Source of the DNA: a virus
Strand: one strand, 5' to 3'
Virus record (IMG/VR): IMGVR_UViG_3300006929_000043
Location: 1 to 37,028 of that record
Length of the DNA stretch: 37,028 bases
Position 1 is the stretch's first letter. Every line of letters starts with the position of its first letter. This document shows, one piece after another, positions 24,798 to 33,585 of the stretch. The notes beneath the pieces were generated by a model. The model was not told the DNA's origin. It did no database searches and worked only from the letters and a program-made list of their open reading frames with translations. The position numbers were made by a program, and so were the translations under genes.

Positions 24798-27293
24798 TCA
24801 CCTGAACATAGCCTTGACTGTATAAACCACTTCTTCATTGAGTCCATAGTTCTTAGCAATTGATTCATAAGAAGCAACTGCCTTGACAATCTTATCTATC
24901 TCAGTAGCCGTCAAGTCCATTCTTTGTTCTTTGTGAATTTTATTAATTACTAAATCCATGTGGTCTATGGAATGTAGTGATAGATTAGAATAAATAATTG
25001 GTGAAGATTGCATCTTTCTAATAGCATCGTGTGCATTCAAAAGGGCCGCATTAATTTCATCCATTTTATGGAACGTATCAAAGATTTTATCTAATTTAGT
25101 AACGGCTTCCACTAATTTTTTATTTTGGTGGCCCCAAGGTTTTTTATCTGCTTGTTCCCTACCTTCTGAAAGTCCCATCCAAGCAGTAAACTCAGGTGTA
25201 TTAAGAGCATGTCTCAATTGTTCTATAGGATAAGTAATCGAACCTTTCTTGTAATCGGAATGGTAATCTTCTAATTTAGACCAGTAAGTTGGTGGGTTAT
25301 TAATAATACTAGTAGCATTTAATTTCTTACCCATATCATAAATAATATATCCTATGGATTCCATATTCTTATCGTGGAATTGTTTTCCAAAAATAGAATC
25401 TAAAGCCTTAACTGCCCTCTTACCTTTATTCCAAATCTTTCTATCAAATCTACTCCCTCCCGTTCTAACATGTTCTATGAAATCACCAATGTTGTTCATA
25501 TGACTTGGTTTTAATCCCTCTACTCCCTCTGTTACCATCCTATCTAAAAGAGTACCTAATGGATTTGTCTTAGCATTTTTAATACTTAAAACTAAAGAAG
25601 CATGACTAGTTGCCCACCTTGGCCTCTCTTTAGCCTGAACATAATTTTTACCCTGCATAGGTAATAGATAATATTCATTTAAAGCAGATAGCAAATCATT
25701 CCAAGCCTTATCTAATTCTAATACAGTTTTTTCAGGTCTTTCACCGAAAACATCCGTAATAGGATTAGGGGTATCTTGTCCCGCTCTAGCCCCACTAGTT
25801 CTTTGACCTAAACCTTCTATTATAGTACCAGCGTCATCGGTTTTCTTTCTTTGATATGTAGAGAACTGAGTCTGTTGAATTTCTATCAGAGAATTAATGG
25901 CTTCTAAAAAATCAAAAGTTATCTCATTCATCTCACTAGTTCTGGAAGCAATTTTGGCCCCACCTTCAGAACCATAGTCGGAATCATCCATATATTTTTC
26001 AACAAAAGGAGAAATGGGTAAGAAAAACCTATTACTCTTTGAAGAGGCTTGAGTAACCATATTCTCATAATCATCAAACCAATCATCAAACTCATCCAAT
26101 TCTTCATCATTAAGATATAGAAATTTAAGTCCAGCAAGTTCTTCGCCAAACTTATCTTCATAACCATCTAGTATCTTCCTAACCTTTTTAATTTGAGCCA
26201 ATGGTATTTTTACACCTTTGTACTCATCCTCATATTGATAATAAAATATAGGGTCAACCTCAATTTTATCACTATCGAAAACCTTTGGTTGTTTTCTTCT
26301 TCTAGTAGGTGCAGGTAAACTTCTGTCTTGAGGGTTATCTCTAGTAACTGGTAAGTCCTTACCTCCCCCAGCCACTTCTTCCTCCTTTTCCTCTCCTTCC
26401 TCTTTCTCATCCATTACACCTTTCAAATCTAGGAAACTATCTAAAAGTAATATAGAGGAATGGAAATCATCTGGAACCTTTAACTCAAAAGCCGGTAATT
26501 GTAAAACATAATTAGGTATTCCCATATTGTAAATTTTCTCTAAATCATCCACATTCTTTAGGTAATCTTCAACCATTCCATGAGCAGTATTTAGTTCTTG
26601 AAATGCTGAGTCTTTATCTACTTCTTGTTCCTCCACCAATCCTTTAGCAACAGAAATTAAATTTTCAGTGGCTTCTAAAACCGCACCATGTTTACCGTGA
26701 ATACCTGCCCAATAATCATATACTCTCTGTCTAGTTTCTAACTTACCTAATGGTAAATCACCCACTTCTTCAGCCCATCCAAAATCAATTCTAACTACTC
26801 CCTTATTAGAATCAGATTCTTTGTCTTGCATACGTTCTACATAGAATAGACCTAGTTCTCTAACACTCTTTATCAAAACATTGTCATTTAATTCTTTAAC
26901 ATAAGAATCTAATTGGTCAATAGTTTCACCTAAATTATCTGGAGCAGAATTCAATAACTGTAATTTACCCTTCGCTAAAGACTCGTCACTTAAATTAGCA
27001 AAAGTTAATTTTTTACCATTAAACAAAAATGATTTTCTCAATATAGTATTAAAAGAACTCTCTTGGGATACTTCTTTTTCTGCTTGACCACCCTCCCCTT
27101 GAACAGTCATACCTGCTAATTGACTTCTCAAATTCTTAATAGCCCTTATAGCGGCACTCCTAGTTATTTCAGGATTATCATCTCGTAATTCTTGTCTAAG
27201 TTCAGCCGCTGACTCCTTCCAAGTATCATTATCAAAAGCGTCTTGTGCTTTTTGTTTCAACTCTTCACTTACATTCATTTCAGTTATATCCAT
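24798..27293 (-). CDS. Very large unknown protein (831 aa)
   Basis: The protein starts MDITEMNVSEELKQKAQDAF, without a Trp tag. It is mostly helical and rich in Asp/Glu/Lys. An acidic low-complexity linker (DEKEEGEEKEEEVAGGGKDL, about residues 295-315) and a following basic stretch (TRRRKQPKVF) divide it into an N-terminal and a larger C-terminal part. I see no enzyme motif or membrane segment. The ATG lies 3 nt after the preceding stop, behind GGGTGG. Genes of this size between the terminase subunits are not standard. An internal virion or ejected protein is possible, but this is inference from position only. Confidence 0.7.
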   Translation of the reverse strand: MDITEMNVSEELKQKAQDAFDNDTWKESAAELRQELRDDNPEITRSAAIRAIKNLRSQLAGMTVQGEGGQAEKEVSQESSFNTILRKSFLFNGKKLTFANLSDESLAKGKLQLLNSAPDNLGETIDQLDSYVKELNDNVLIKSVRELGLFYVERMQDKESDSNKGVVRIDFGWAEEVGDLPLGKLETRQRVYDYWAGIHGKHGAVLEATENLISVAKGLVEEQEVDKDSAFQELNTAHGMVEDYLKNVDDLEKIYNMGIPNYVLQLPAFELKVPDDFHSSILLLDSFLDLKGVMDEKEEGEEKEEEVAGGGKDLPVTRDNPQDRSLPAPTRRRKQPKVFDSDKIEVDPIFYYQYEDEYKGVKIPLAQIKKVRKILDGYEDKFGEELAGLKFLYLNDEELDEFDDWFDDYENMVTQASSKSNRFFLPISPFVEKYMDDSDYGSEGGAKIASRTSEMNEITFDFLEAINSLIEIQQTQFSTYQRKKTDDAGTIIEGLGQRTSGARAGQDTPNPITDVFGERPEKTVLELDKAWNDLLSALNEYYLLPMQGKNYVQAKERPRWATSHASLVLSIKNAKTNPLGTLLDRMVTEGVEGLKPSHMNNIGDFIEHVRTGGSRFDRKIWNKGKRAVKALDSIFGKQFHDKNMESIGYIIYDMGKKLNATSIINNPPTYWSKLEDYHSDYKKGSITYPIEQLRHALNTPEFTAWMGLSEGREQADKKPWGHQNKKLVEAVTKLDKIFDTFHKMDEINAALLNAHDAIRKMQSSPIIYSNLSLHSIDHMDLVINKIHKEQRMDLTATEIDKIVKAVASYESIAKNYGLNEEVVYTVKAMFR

Positions 27294-27295
27294 AA

Positions 27296-29398
27296 TTAAG
27301 CCACCCGTAGTAATCCACCTTTAGTTAGTATAGAATATATATTATGTTTACCTTTATCACTTTGCTTCCAATAAAAATCAGTGTTGGCCGCTAAGTCCAT
27401 TAAGTTCTCCTTTAGGTCTTTAATTATAGATGCTCTGGTATTATCTATGTTTTTCCTAAATGCTCCACTAAACTCTAAAATCTCATCTTTATAAGGTGGT
27501 GGATTAGCAGTAAAATCAAAAGTTTCACCCTTCTTTGGTGCGCCTATCTTTCTAGCCAAAACGGATAACTGCTCCTCAGTTTTATATTCTTGGTCTGCTG
27601 AAATTAAAACATTAAATAAATTAGAAATATTACCTATTTCCCCCTTTTTATATTCGCCACTTAAAACATCGGATAGACTTTCACCACGACTTAATCCCAT
27701 ATAGGTTATCTCAGCAATATCTCTGTCAAACTCACTGGGAAATGCACTCTCATTAAAGTCTATTTGTGATTCACTAAATTGAGTCTGGAATTGTTTATCA
27801 CTTTCCCCATACTGTTCTTGTAATTCATCCCTCAACTCAGAAATTTCTTCTCCTGTTATGGATTTAGATAAAGATAATAGTCGCCTAACCTTTTCTAATT
27901 TTTCAGATGAAGGTAGAGAATACACATCTACTCCTTCTAAACCTCTTTTAGATTCCTTAGAGTATTTTTTAAACGATGATAATACAGCAGGTTTATCAAA
28001 ACCACCTTTACCTTGTAAGTCATCTATTAATGATATTATCTCCCCATCGGCTTCACTTGTTAAAGACTCATCTCTCAATAAATCACTTAATAACTCATAT
28101 TGACTCTCACTAATAGATTGGTTAACACTCACTGTTAACCTCTTTTTAGTTCTATCATAAGTATCTTTTAAATCTCCAGATTTAAGAGCAGAAACAATCT
28201 TAGGCATCCACTCTTGTTTATTTGGTTTTACTTCCCTACCTAACTCAGGTAAATGATATTCATGAGTATCGTCATAGTTCTCTGTTGATACATCCCAAAC
28301 TATGTTAGCGTAATTTTGTAACACACCTTTACCTAAACCCTTTTTCTGTTTTAAGTAGGAAATGAAATCATCAGCAAAAGTGCCTTGTTCTACACTAGAA
28401 GTAAAATCTTCGTCTAATAATTCTATTAAACTATAATGAATATATTTATCTCTCTGTTTCATATTCTTGATACTAGTGGGAATTATATCTTTAGGAAATA
28501 ATTTTGGAGATTCTTTAATCTTACTTAGTAAGTATCTAGCCTTCTCTGGAGTAAACGGCTCTACTAATTCATATTTAGTAGAAGATAATTCTTCTTCTTG
28601 TAATTCTGTAATCATACCAAATACACTAACAATGGGTAAAGGGCTAGTTGAAAATCTACCTGTAGTCATACTAGATACCTTCTCTTTCAATTTATCTAAC
28701 TTATCTATTGGATACCTAGCCAACACCCAAGTTTTACCTTCTTTGTTAAATCCTAGAGAGGATAAATCAGTATCAGTAGTAATAGCAATTCTTCTCAAAT
28801 CAGTTAAACCTAATTCTCTAAGTATGGGTCTAATCTTTCTACCGTAATTAGCGACTAAATACTTACTAAACTTCTTTCTATTTTGTGAATCTTTAAATCT
28901 CTCATTAAGATAATTAATAGTTTCTTCAGGGTTTGACTCATCTAGATTAGATAAAACTGAGTCTAGGAATTCTTCTGATAACTCAGTATTTTTCCTATAT
29001 CCAGTTCTTGTGCTTTTTCCTTTCTTTCTATTACTTTCTAGAATCGGTAAAACTTTCTCAACCATTAGTTTAACTCTAGCCTTAATCGCAGTAGGAGTAG
29101 TAACATGTGGCATACTACCTTCACCAGCATATAGGATTTTAATCTCCCTCATTTTTTTCCAAGCCCTTTCATCAGAACTCCAATCTTTTAGAACGTCAAT
29201 TGTAGCAGATATACCTTTATTACCATAATCTCCACTTTCAATATCCTTGATGAACTTATTAGTTAAAGCATCTGTAGTTAACAAGGAGGCCCACTTACCA
29301 CCATCTTCGGCAGGTAAAACACTAGCCTTTGAAATTATACTAGTGTTGGGAAAACTAGTTCTTCTAAGAACATTAACCCAGTGTGGAATTGAACTCAT
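27296..29398 (-). CDS. Very large unknown protein (700 aa) with Trp-tag-like start
   Basis: The start at 29398 is supported by the same leader (GTGCAGGAGAGATTACA) that precedes the tagged small genes; upstream in-frame starts are not. The protein begins MSSIPHWVNVLRRTSFPNTS, with HWVNVLRR resembling the Trp tag. The rest is helical and charged (for example LEKVRRLLSLSKSITGEEIS), with no enzyme motifs I can see. A basic stretch near 130 (RKKGKSTRTGYRKN) may bind nucleic acid. It ends 3 nt before the 831-aa protein gene. If the tag hypothesis is right, this would be a large cargo protein. Confidence 0.7.
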   Translation of the reverse strand: MSSIPHWVNVLRRTSFPNTSIISKASVLPAEDGGKWASLLTTDALTNKFIKDIESGDYGNKGISATIDVLKDWSSDERAWKKMREIKILYAGEGSMPHVTTPTAIKARVKLMVEKVLPILESNRKKGKSTRTGYRKNTELSEEFLDSVLSNLDESNPEETINYLNERFKDSQNRKKFSKYLVANYGRKIRPILRELGLTDLRRIAITTDTDLSSLGFNKEGKTWVLARYPIDKLDKLKEKVSSMTTGRFSTSPLPIVSVFGMITELQEEELSSTKYELVEPFTPEKARYLLSKIKESPKLFPKDIIPTSIKNMKQRDKYIHYSLIELLDEDFTSSVEQGTFADDFISYLKQKKGLGKGVLQNYANIVWDVSTENYDDTHEYHLPELGREVKPNKQEWMPKIVSALKSGDLKDTYDRTKKRLTVSVNQSISESQYELLSDLLRDESLTSEADGEIISLIDDLQGKGGFDKPAVLSSFKKYSKESKRGLEGVDVYSLPSSEKLEKVRRLLSLSKSITGEEISELRDELQEQYGESDKQFQTQFSESQIDFNESAFPSEFDRDIAEITYMGLSRGESLSDVLSGEYKKGEIGNISNLFNVLISADQEYKTEEQLSVLARKIGAPKKGETFDFTANPPPYKDEILEFSGAFRKNIDNTRASIIKDLKENLMDLAANTDFYWKQSDKGKHNIYSILTKGGLLRVA

Positions 29399-29414
29399 TG
29401 TAATCTCTCCTGCA
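29390..29414 (-). repeat. Leader-tag repeat, copy 3
   Basis: TGCAGGAGAGATTACA followed by ATGAGTTCA. The leader is perfectly conserved, but the start codons encode MSS and the Trp motif comes a few residues later. Confidence 0.75.
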
Positions 29415-29415
29415 C

Positions 29416-29634
29416 TTATAGTTCCCAACCCATAGTTCCGAAATCATCTAATCCCTTTACAAACATTCTAATTGAATCATATTGTTTAGATTTTTTATCA
29501 TAATCTATTGCTTTCCATTGATTATACATATGCCTTAGAGCCTTAGCCTCATCAGTATCTTTTTTAATATACTCTCTTAAATTACGCAAATTAATTTCAG
29601 TAGCGTCATGTTTGATAACAGTTTTCCAACTCAT
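29416..29634 (-). CDS. Small protein with N-terminal Trp tag (72 aa)
   Basis: The protein starts MSWKTVIKHDATEINLRNLR, followed by a basic helical region (KALRHMYNQWKAIDYDKKSK) and a short end (DDFGTMGWEL). The leader TGCAGGAGAGATTAAA precedes the ATG. The next gene's leader begins directly at its TAA stop. The function is unknown. Confidence 0.6.
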   Translation of the reverse strand: MSWKTVIKHDATEINLRNLREYIKKDTDEAKALRHMYNQWKAIDYDKKSKQYDSIRMFVKGLDDFGTMGWEL

Positions 29635-29650
29635 TTTAATCTCTCCTGCA
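29626..29650 (-). repeat. Leader-tag repeat, copy 4
   Basis: TGCAGGAGAGATTAAA followed by ATGAGTTGG; one base differs from the consensus (TTAAA for TTACA). The upstream gene's TAA stop overlaps its edge. Confidence 0.75.
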
Positions 29651-30103
29651 TTATGTTTTTACATTCAGTATTGTTTCCATTAAGTTATCCCATTCTTCGG
29701 GAGTTAAATACATACTTTGTGTTCTGCTTAATTCAGTATCTTTAACGGACTTATCAAAGTATAGATAGTAATTGGTGTATCTACCGTATTTATCTGTTCC
29801 AGAAGAAGTCGGTGCTATTTCAAAGTTAAAATTAGCAAAATGATTACCTGTTGAATCATCTATTAAATCTCTTAGATAAAATCTCCCTTGAACATTCTCA
29901 GTTTTATGATTTCCTCTCATTTCTTCCTCTTGGCTTAAATATCCTCTTTGTATATCGTCTATTAACTTTTCAAAAACCTCATCAAATTCTTTTTTGAGTT
30001 TTGGGTTTAATTTATCATAATAATACATATCAGGGGGAGTCTTTGAATTAACCCAATTACTTCTAATCTTAGAAGAGTTTTTCAAAATATCTTCCCAATT
30101 CAT
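29651..30103 (-). CDS. Protein with N-terminal Trp tag (150 aa)
   Basis: The protein begins MNWEDILKNSSKIRSNWVNS. The central and C-terminal parts are alpha/beta with several Tyr/Phe-rich strands (FANFNFEIAPTSSG, GRYTNYYLYFDKSV), suggesting a small globular domain beyond the tag. The ATG overlaps the end of the upstream gene as ATGA is absent here, the leader GCAGGAGGAATTACA being coding in the upstream gene. The function is unknown. Confidence 0.6.
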   Translation of the reverse strand: MNWEDILKNSSKIRSNWVNSKTPPDMYYYDKLNPKLKKEFDEVFEKLIDDIQRGYLSQEEEMRGNHKTENVQGRFYLRDLIDDSTGNHFANFNFEIAPTSSGTDKYGRYTNYYLYFDKSVKDTELSRTQSMYLTPEEWDNLMETILNVKT

Positions 30104-30119
30104 TGTAATTCCTCCTGCA
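30095..30119 (-). repeat. Leader-tag repeat, copy 5 (translated in upstream gene)
   Basis: TGCAGGAGGAATTACA followed by ATGAATTGG. In the upstream gene the bases read ATG CAG GAG GAA TTA CAA TGA, giving the C-terminus MQEELQ; the stop overlaps the next start as ATGA. Confidence 0.8.
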
Positions 30120-30381
30120 TTTTAAAATTCAATTTCAAATCTTTAGACAATTCATGTAAAAGTTCAGTCATATCAAACTCAGGATTATCTAAATCTTCTT
30201 GAGATACTTGATTGTAAGCATCATCAACTACCTCTTTTAATTGTTCTTTCGCTCTATTGGCTTCATAGTCAATAAAATCTTCATGCGCTTCCATGAAAGT
30301 ATCTACTGCATCAGCGATATGGGAATGCTTATTCCAATCAATAGTATTGGTATCTATCTTCAACATCTTTTCCCAACTCAT
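30100..30381 (-). CDS. Small acidic protein with N-terminal Trp tag (93 aa)
   Basis: The protein starts MSWEKMLKIDTNTIDWNKHS and is acidic and helical (VDTFMEAHEDFIDYEANRAK). Its C-terminal MQEELQ comes from the leader of the next gene, with which it overlaps by 4 nt (ATGA). The start is preceded by a variant leader (TTAGGAGAGATTACA). The function is unknown. Confidence 0.6.
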   Translation of the reverse strand: MSWEKMLKIDTNTIDWNKHSHIADAVDTFMEAHEDFIDYEANRAKEQLKEVVDDAYNQVSQEDLDNPEFDMTELLHELSKDLKLNFKMQEELQ

Positions 30382-30397
30382 TGTAATCTCTCCTAAT
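30373..30397 (-). repeat. Leader-tag repeat, copy 6 (variant)
   Basis: ATTAGGAGAGATTACA followed by ATGAGTTGG. The GC of the GCAGGAG core is replaced, but the AGGAGAGATTACA core and the tag codons are kept. Confidence 0.65.
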
Positions 30398-30872
30398 TAG
30401 GCTGTGGCTTTGATTTTAAATAATTAATGGCTTCGGCTAAAGAAGAATGCTCATTAGAGTCCTCTAATGGCATCCCGCCTTCTTTTATGTCCTCATTGAT
30501 ATAATATGAAAAATAGGTATAGTCAATATCTAAAAGGTCTAACCCTTCATCTTTGTATTTATCAAGAAGATATTTATCAAGTTCATCTTCTATTTGTTCA
30601 GGATTAATATAATTTCCTTCAACTAACCATTCAGCGTTCCAATCTAAATCTCCATCGTCCTCTTCTTGAGCAGAAACATCATATATAGGTTCTTTTGATT
30701 CTTCTTTCTCTAAGAGAACTGTAATAGTAATATCCAATCTTTGGTCTTCGCTTCCACCGTCGTTGCCGTAAAACCACTTCCCTCCCCGCCTGTCACTCGG
30801 CCTCATATATACTCCATCATAGACATATTCTAATCTATCATCGTCATTTTTTAATATATCTTTCCAACTCAT
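30393..30872 (-). CDS. Acidic protein with N-terminal Trp tag, paralog of 33900..34292
   Basis: This 159-aa protein begins MSWKDILKNDDDRLEYVYDG and is strongly acidic. It shares an order of motifs with the protein at 33900..34292: a strand region with EPI, NPEQIEDELDKYLLDK (the other has SPEQLQAEIERHV), a Tyr-rich part, and a final helix SSLAEAINYLKS (the other has NSIAEAIKEIES). The two are probably diverged paralogs, both tagged. The function is unknown. Confidence 0.6.
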   Translation of the reverse strand: MSWKDILKNDDDRLEYVYDGVYMRPSDRRGGKWFYGNDGGSEDQRLDITITVLLEKEESKEPIYDVSAQEEDDGDLDWNAEWLVEGNYINPEQIEDELDKYLLDKYKDEGLDLLDIDYTYFSYYINEDIKEGGMPLEDSNEHSSLAEAINYLKSKPQPN

Positions 30873-30888
30873 TGTAATTCCTCCTGCA
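30864..30888 (-). repeat. Leader-tag repeat, copy 7
   Basis: TGCAGGAGGAATTACA followed by ATGAGTTGG. It begins directly at the TAA stop of the upstream gene (TAAATGCAGG) and is otherwise noncoding. Confidence 0.75.
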
Positions 30889-30889
30889 T

Positions 30890-31243
30890 TTACAAATCAA
30901 ATATACTCGGTTGGTTAGGGTCTATATTCGGTCTTTGTTTAGGTTTCTTTAGACGAGACAATGGCTCTTTTCTTTTTCTTTTAAGAGGAGGTTGTTCATT
31001 AAAGAATTTTTCAAAAGCAACAATATCTAAAAATCTCTCATAGTTGTTTTCATCTAAATCTTCGGGTTTAATCTCCCCGAAGTTTGTAAGGTCGGCTAAT
31101 TCATGAGACTGTTCATAAATAATAGCCTTTCCACTTTCTTGGCCCACTCTTTTATTGCTCATATTTTTAATTTCTTCTTTTCTTTTGTCAATATCCTGTC
31201 TAACCTTTTCGGAATATCCTTTCAATATATCTTGCCAACTCAT
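30890..31243 (-). CDS. Protein with N-terminal Trp tag and basic Pro-rich end (117 aa)
   Basis: The protein starts MSWQDILKGYSEKVRQDIDK. Its last third is Lys/Arg/Pro-rich (PLKRKRKEPLSRLKKPKQRP) and it ends NQPSIFDL. The basic tail could bind DNA. The terminal QPSIF resembles the Q-x-[S/D]-[L/I]-F sliding-clamp binding motif, but this may be chance. It overlaps the upstream small-terminase-like gene by 4 nt (ATGA). The function is unknown. Confidence 0.6.
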   Translation of the reverse strand: MSWQDILKGYSEKVRQDIDKRKEEIKNMSNKRVGQESGKAIIYEQSHELADLTNFGEIKPEDLDENNYERFLDIVAFEKFFNEQPPLKRKRKEPLSRLKKPKQRPNIDPNQPSIFDL

Positions 31244-31259
31244 TGTAATTTCTCCTGCA
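31235..31259 (-). repeat. Leader-tag repeat, copy 8 (translated in upstream gene)
   Basis: TGCAGGAGAAATTACA followed by ATGAGTTGG. In the small-terminase-like gene upstream the bases read ATG CAG GAG AAA TTA CAA TGA (C-terminus MQEKLQ). Confidence 0.8.
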
Positions 31260-31902
31260 TTTTTCCTTTAATGTCCAACCAAACTTGTGGATGTTGTTGA
31301 GCCAACACCTCTTGAACGACTTGCATCTGTGCAACAATAATAGTATCTTGTCTCTTGTGAACTAATTGACCCTTAAATTCTAACATATATTTCAATGACT
31401 CACGAATCTCTTTAGCAAGTCTTGTTAGACTATCAATATACTTAGGATTCAAATCATCTTCTTCAAATAATAATTCAATCTTATCCTCTAGTCTATGAAT
31501 ATTAGCAGATAAAACATCTATTTCGTTTAGGTCTTTCTTGACTATCTCCATAGCCGCTGACTTCTGAACTAAGGGTTTCAAATGTTTATTCATATGTTTC
31601 ATAACTTGATGTCTAGTAATTCCTAATTCTCTAGCAGCCTTAGTAGGTGATAACTCACCATCATTGATTTGTAATTCTAATTCTTGACGTTGTGGACTAA
31701 CACACAATGCACATCTAGGGTTTGATTGGTCAGTATATTCATTACTCATATGATTTCTCAAATGTCTTGCTGATACACCACTAGTCCATTCCATTTCTTT
31801 ATCTAATTCATCTGGAGTAACTTGAACGGAAGAAAGCCTTTCTTCTAATTGTTCTCTATCAGGATGCTGACAGAGTTTACAGTGCTTTCTTGTTTTAGCC
31901 AT
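31240..31902 (-). CDS. Probable terminase small subunit
   Basis: This 220-aa protein has two similar Zn-plus-helix units. CKLCQHPDREQLEERL (C8, C11) is followed by a helical segment ending in HLRNHMS. CALCVSPQRQELELQI (C64, C67) is followed by a clear helix-turn-helix, SPTKAARELGITRHQVMKHM. The C-terminal half is coiled-coil-like, ending in MQEKLQ. Cys-x-x-Cys followed by a resolvase-like helix-turn-helix and then oligomerising helices is a pattern seen in small terminases, which recognise viral DNA for packaging. It lies upstream of the large terminase by about 7 kb, farther than usual. Another DNA-binding role is possible. Confidence 0.6.
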   Translation of the reverse strand: MAKTRKHCKLCQHPDREQLEERLSSVQVTPDELDKEMEWTSGVSARHLRNHMSNEYTDQSNPRCALCVSPQRQELELQINDGELSPTKAARELGITRHQVMKHMNKHLKPLVQKSAAMEIVKKDLNEIDVLSANIHRLEDKIELLFEEDDLNPKYIDSLTRLAKEIRESLKYMLEFKGQLVHKRQDTIIVAQMQVVQEVLAQQHPQVWLDIKGKMQEKLQ

Positions 31903-31906
31903 TCAA

Positions 31907-33580
31907 TCACCTAATTCTTTTATCATCAATAAATTCCATTCTATCTTCAAAAGTTCCATCTCTCTTTAATTGAGCATAAATAGATTCTATTGTATATGGG
32001 CCTCTCCCACTACCATATTCATCACTTATCCAAGCCATTAGTTTCTTATCACTTAGAAAATGAATTCTAACTGGTTCCTTTTTTACTATTTTTTGGCCCC
32101 AAAGTCCATCATACCAACTTTTCTTAATCTTTGATTTATCTAATGCGGTCTGATATGCGGTTGACCAAGGTTGACCCTTTACCTTTCTACCGCCACCTGC
32201 ATCCGAAAGTAAGAATGGTTTACCATTAGACCCAAGATGTGGAGGGACAACAAATTCTGGTCTAACAAACAAATTAATCATACGATTGATGGTTGCATCT
32301 GTGAATTTAATTTTAAATTCTTTAACATCATCACCTCCAGTTATATCTTTTAATTGTGGAGCAATCTCTGTTAAATATTTAGAAGTCTGAGTATCAGTAA
32401 CTTTGAAGGTAGTAGCATTCAATAGAGTTTTGATACCAGTAGCACCACCATATTTAACTTGATGACCACCACCTCTGTAAATTTTCTTATCTTTCATAAG
32501 AGTAAGTAATTTAGATTTAAGACGGGTTAAATTACCCAAACTATTAATCTTGGCTCCAAAATCACCCTTATCATTAATGACAACTTCCTTTAGATAGGTA
32601 TCACTCAAAGCCTTTTCAAAGTTTTCAAGAATACCTAATAAACCAATAGTTACAGTATCACCGCCTTTATTACTAACGGATGATTTAGAGTATATCGCTT
32701 GCCAAAATGGAGGCTCTGCTGAGTTTTTTTCACTAGAATACCATCCAGCCTTAACCGCACCTAGTTCATTCTCACTACCATGAACTTTCTTTCTAGAGTC
32801 AACGTAAATTGGAGTTCTATAATGCCCAAACACCTCATCTTTACCCACATCTACGAACTTTCCTCCTCTACGAACTACTTCTAAAGGTTGAGTGAAATTA
32901 ATATTTCTTGGGTCTTCGTTTCCCCCAGCCATAGCCTTAATATCGCCCATAAATTCTTTAAGAATATCTTCTTCATCTTCACCTATAAGAGAATCTTCAT
33001 GTAGAATTAGCCTATCTAAAGTTGCTATAGTATCTTTAGCCCCATCTTTAGGAGATGCACCAACTCTCTGCACTCTAGGAATAACGTGGTCCCTTACATG
33101 CTCAAACAAAGTATCATTTCCTTTATTACCATTTTTATCGCTACCTCGACCAGTTACACCTATTTCGGCTAAACCTACTTGGCATTCTGATTTCCAATCA
33201 AGATAAGCCCGCTGTACGGTATCCATCTCATCACCAGTTTCTTGGTCAATCAATAAATTATCAAGTCTAATTAGTCTCTTTTTCTTAACAGAGGGTTTGG
33301 CTTTCTTCAAATCCTCCTTTTTCTTTTTGCGACTATATCTAGGTTTAGATTCTATTCCAGCATGACCCGCAGTAACTGGTCCTGCCATTTTCTTAGTCTT
33401 TAACATTTTAATCCAGCGACCTTGACTACTTCTACTTGTAGAAGGATGTTTTAGGTTATGTTTTCTAGCCACCTTACTCTCTGCTTCTTGTTGAACTAAA
33501 TTACTAAATTTCATTTCCTCTTCTACTTCTCTGCGAAGTTGAGGATTATCTCTAATAAATTTACTTTCTAATATTGCCAT
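31907..33580 (-). CDS. Unknown 557-aa protein with basic N-terminal region
   Basis: The start is the ATG at 33580 behind AGGTGATTAAG; a GTG upstream is part of that site. The first 110 residues are helical and very basic (GRWIKMLKTKKM, then YSRKKKKEDLKKAKPSVKKK); RWIKMLK is similar to the Trp tag. Residues beyond 110 form a large globular part with Gly-rich loops (KIYRGGGHQVKYGGATGIKT), with no enzyme motif that I recognise. It precedes the small-terminase-like gene. A DNA-binding virion protein is plausible from the basic region. Confidence 0.6.
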   Translation of the reverse strand: MAILESKFIRDNPQLRREVEEEMKFSNLVQQEAESKVARKHNLKHPSTSRSSQGRWIKMLKTKKMAGPVTAGHAGIESKPRYSRKKKKEDLKKAKPSVKKKRLIRLDNLLIDQETGDEMDTVQRAYLDWKSECQVGLAEIGVTGRGSDKNGNKGNDTLFEHVRDHVIPRVQRVGASPKDGAKDTIATLDRLILHEDSLIGEDEEDILKEFMGDIKAMAGGNEDPRNINFTQPLEVVRRGGKFVDVGKDEVFGHYRTPIYVDSRKKVHGSENELGAVKAGWYSSEKNSAEPPFWQAIYSKSSVSNKGGDTVTIGLLGILENFEKALSDTYLKEVVINDKGDFGAKINSLGNLTRLKSKLLTLMKDKKIYRGGGHQVKYGGATGIKTLLNATTFKVTDTQTSKYLTEIAPQLKDITGGDDVKEFKIKFTDATINRMINLFVRPEFVVPPHLGSNGKPFLLSDAGGGRKVKGQPWSTAYQTALDKSKIKKSWYDGLWGQKIVKKEPVRIHFLSDKKLMAWISDEYGSGRGPYTIESIYAQLKRDGTFEDRMEFIDDKRIR

Positions 33581-33585
33581 CTTAA

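Noticed and set aside
24794-24889. Upstream extension of the 177-aa protein before terminase
   Set aside because: It overlaps the 831-aa gene and lacks a ribosome binding site. The ATG at 24793 has AGGTGATT and yields the Trp-tag start.
25928-26410. Short minus-strand frames inside the 831-aa gene
   Set aside because: They lie in another frame within a well-supported gene and have Met/Lys/Leu-rich low-complexity translations without start signals.
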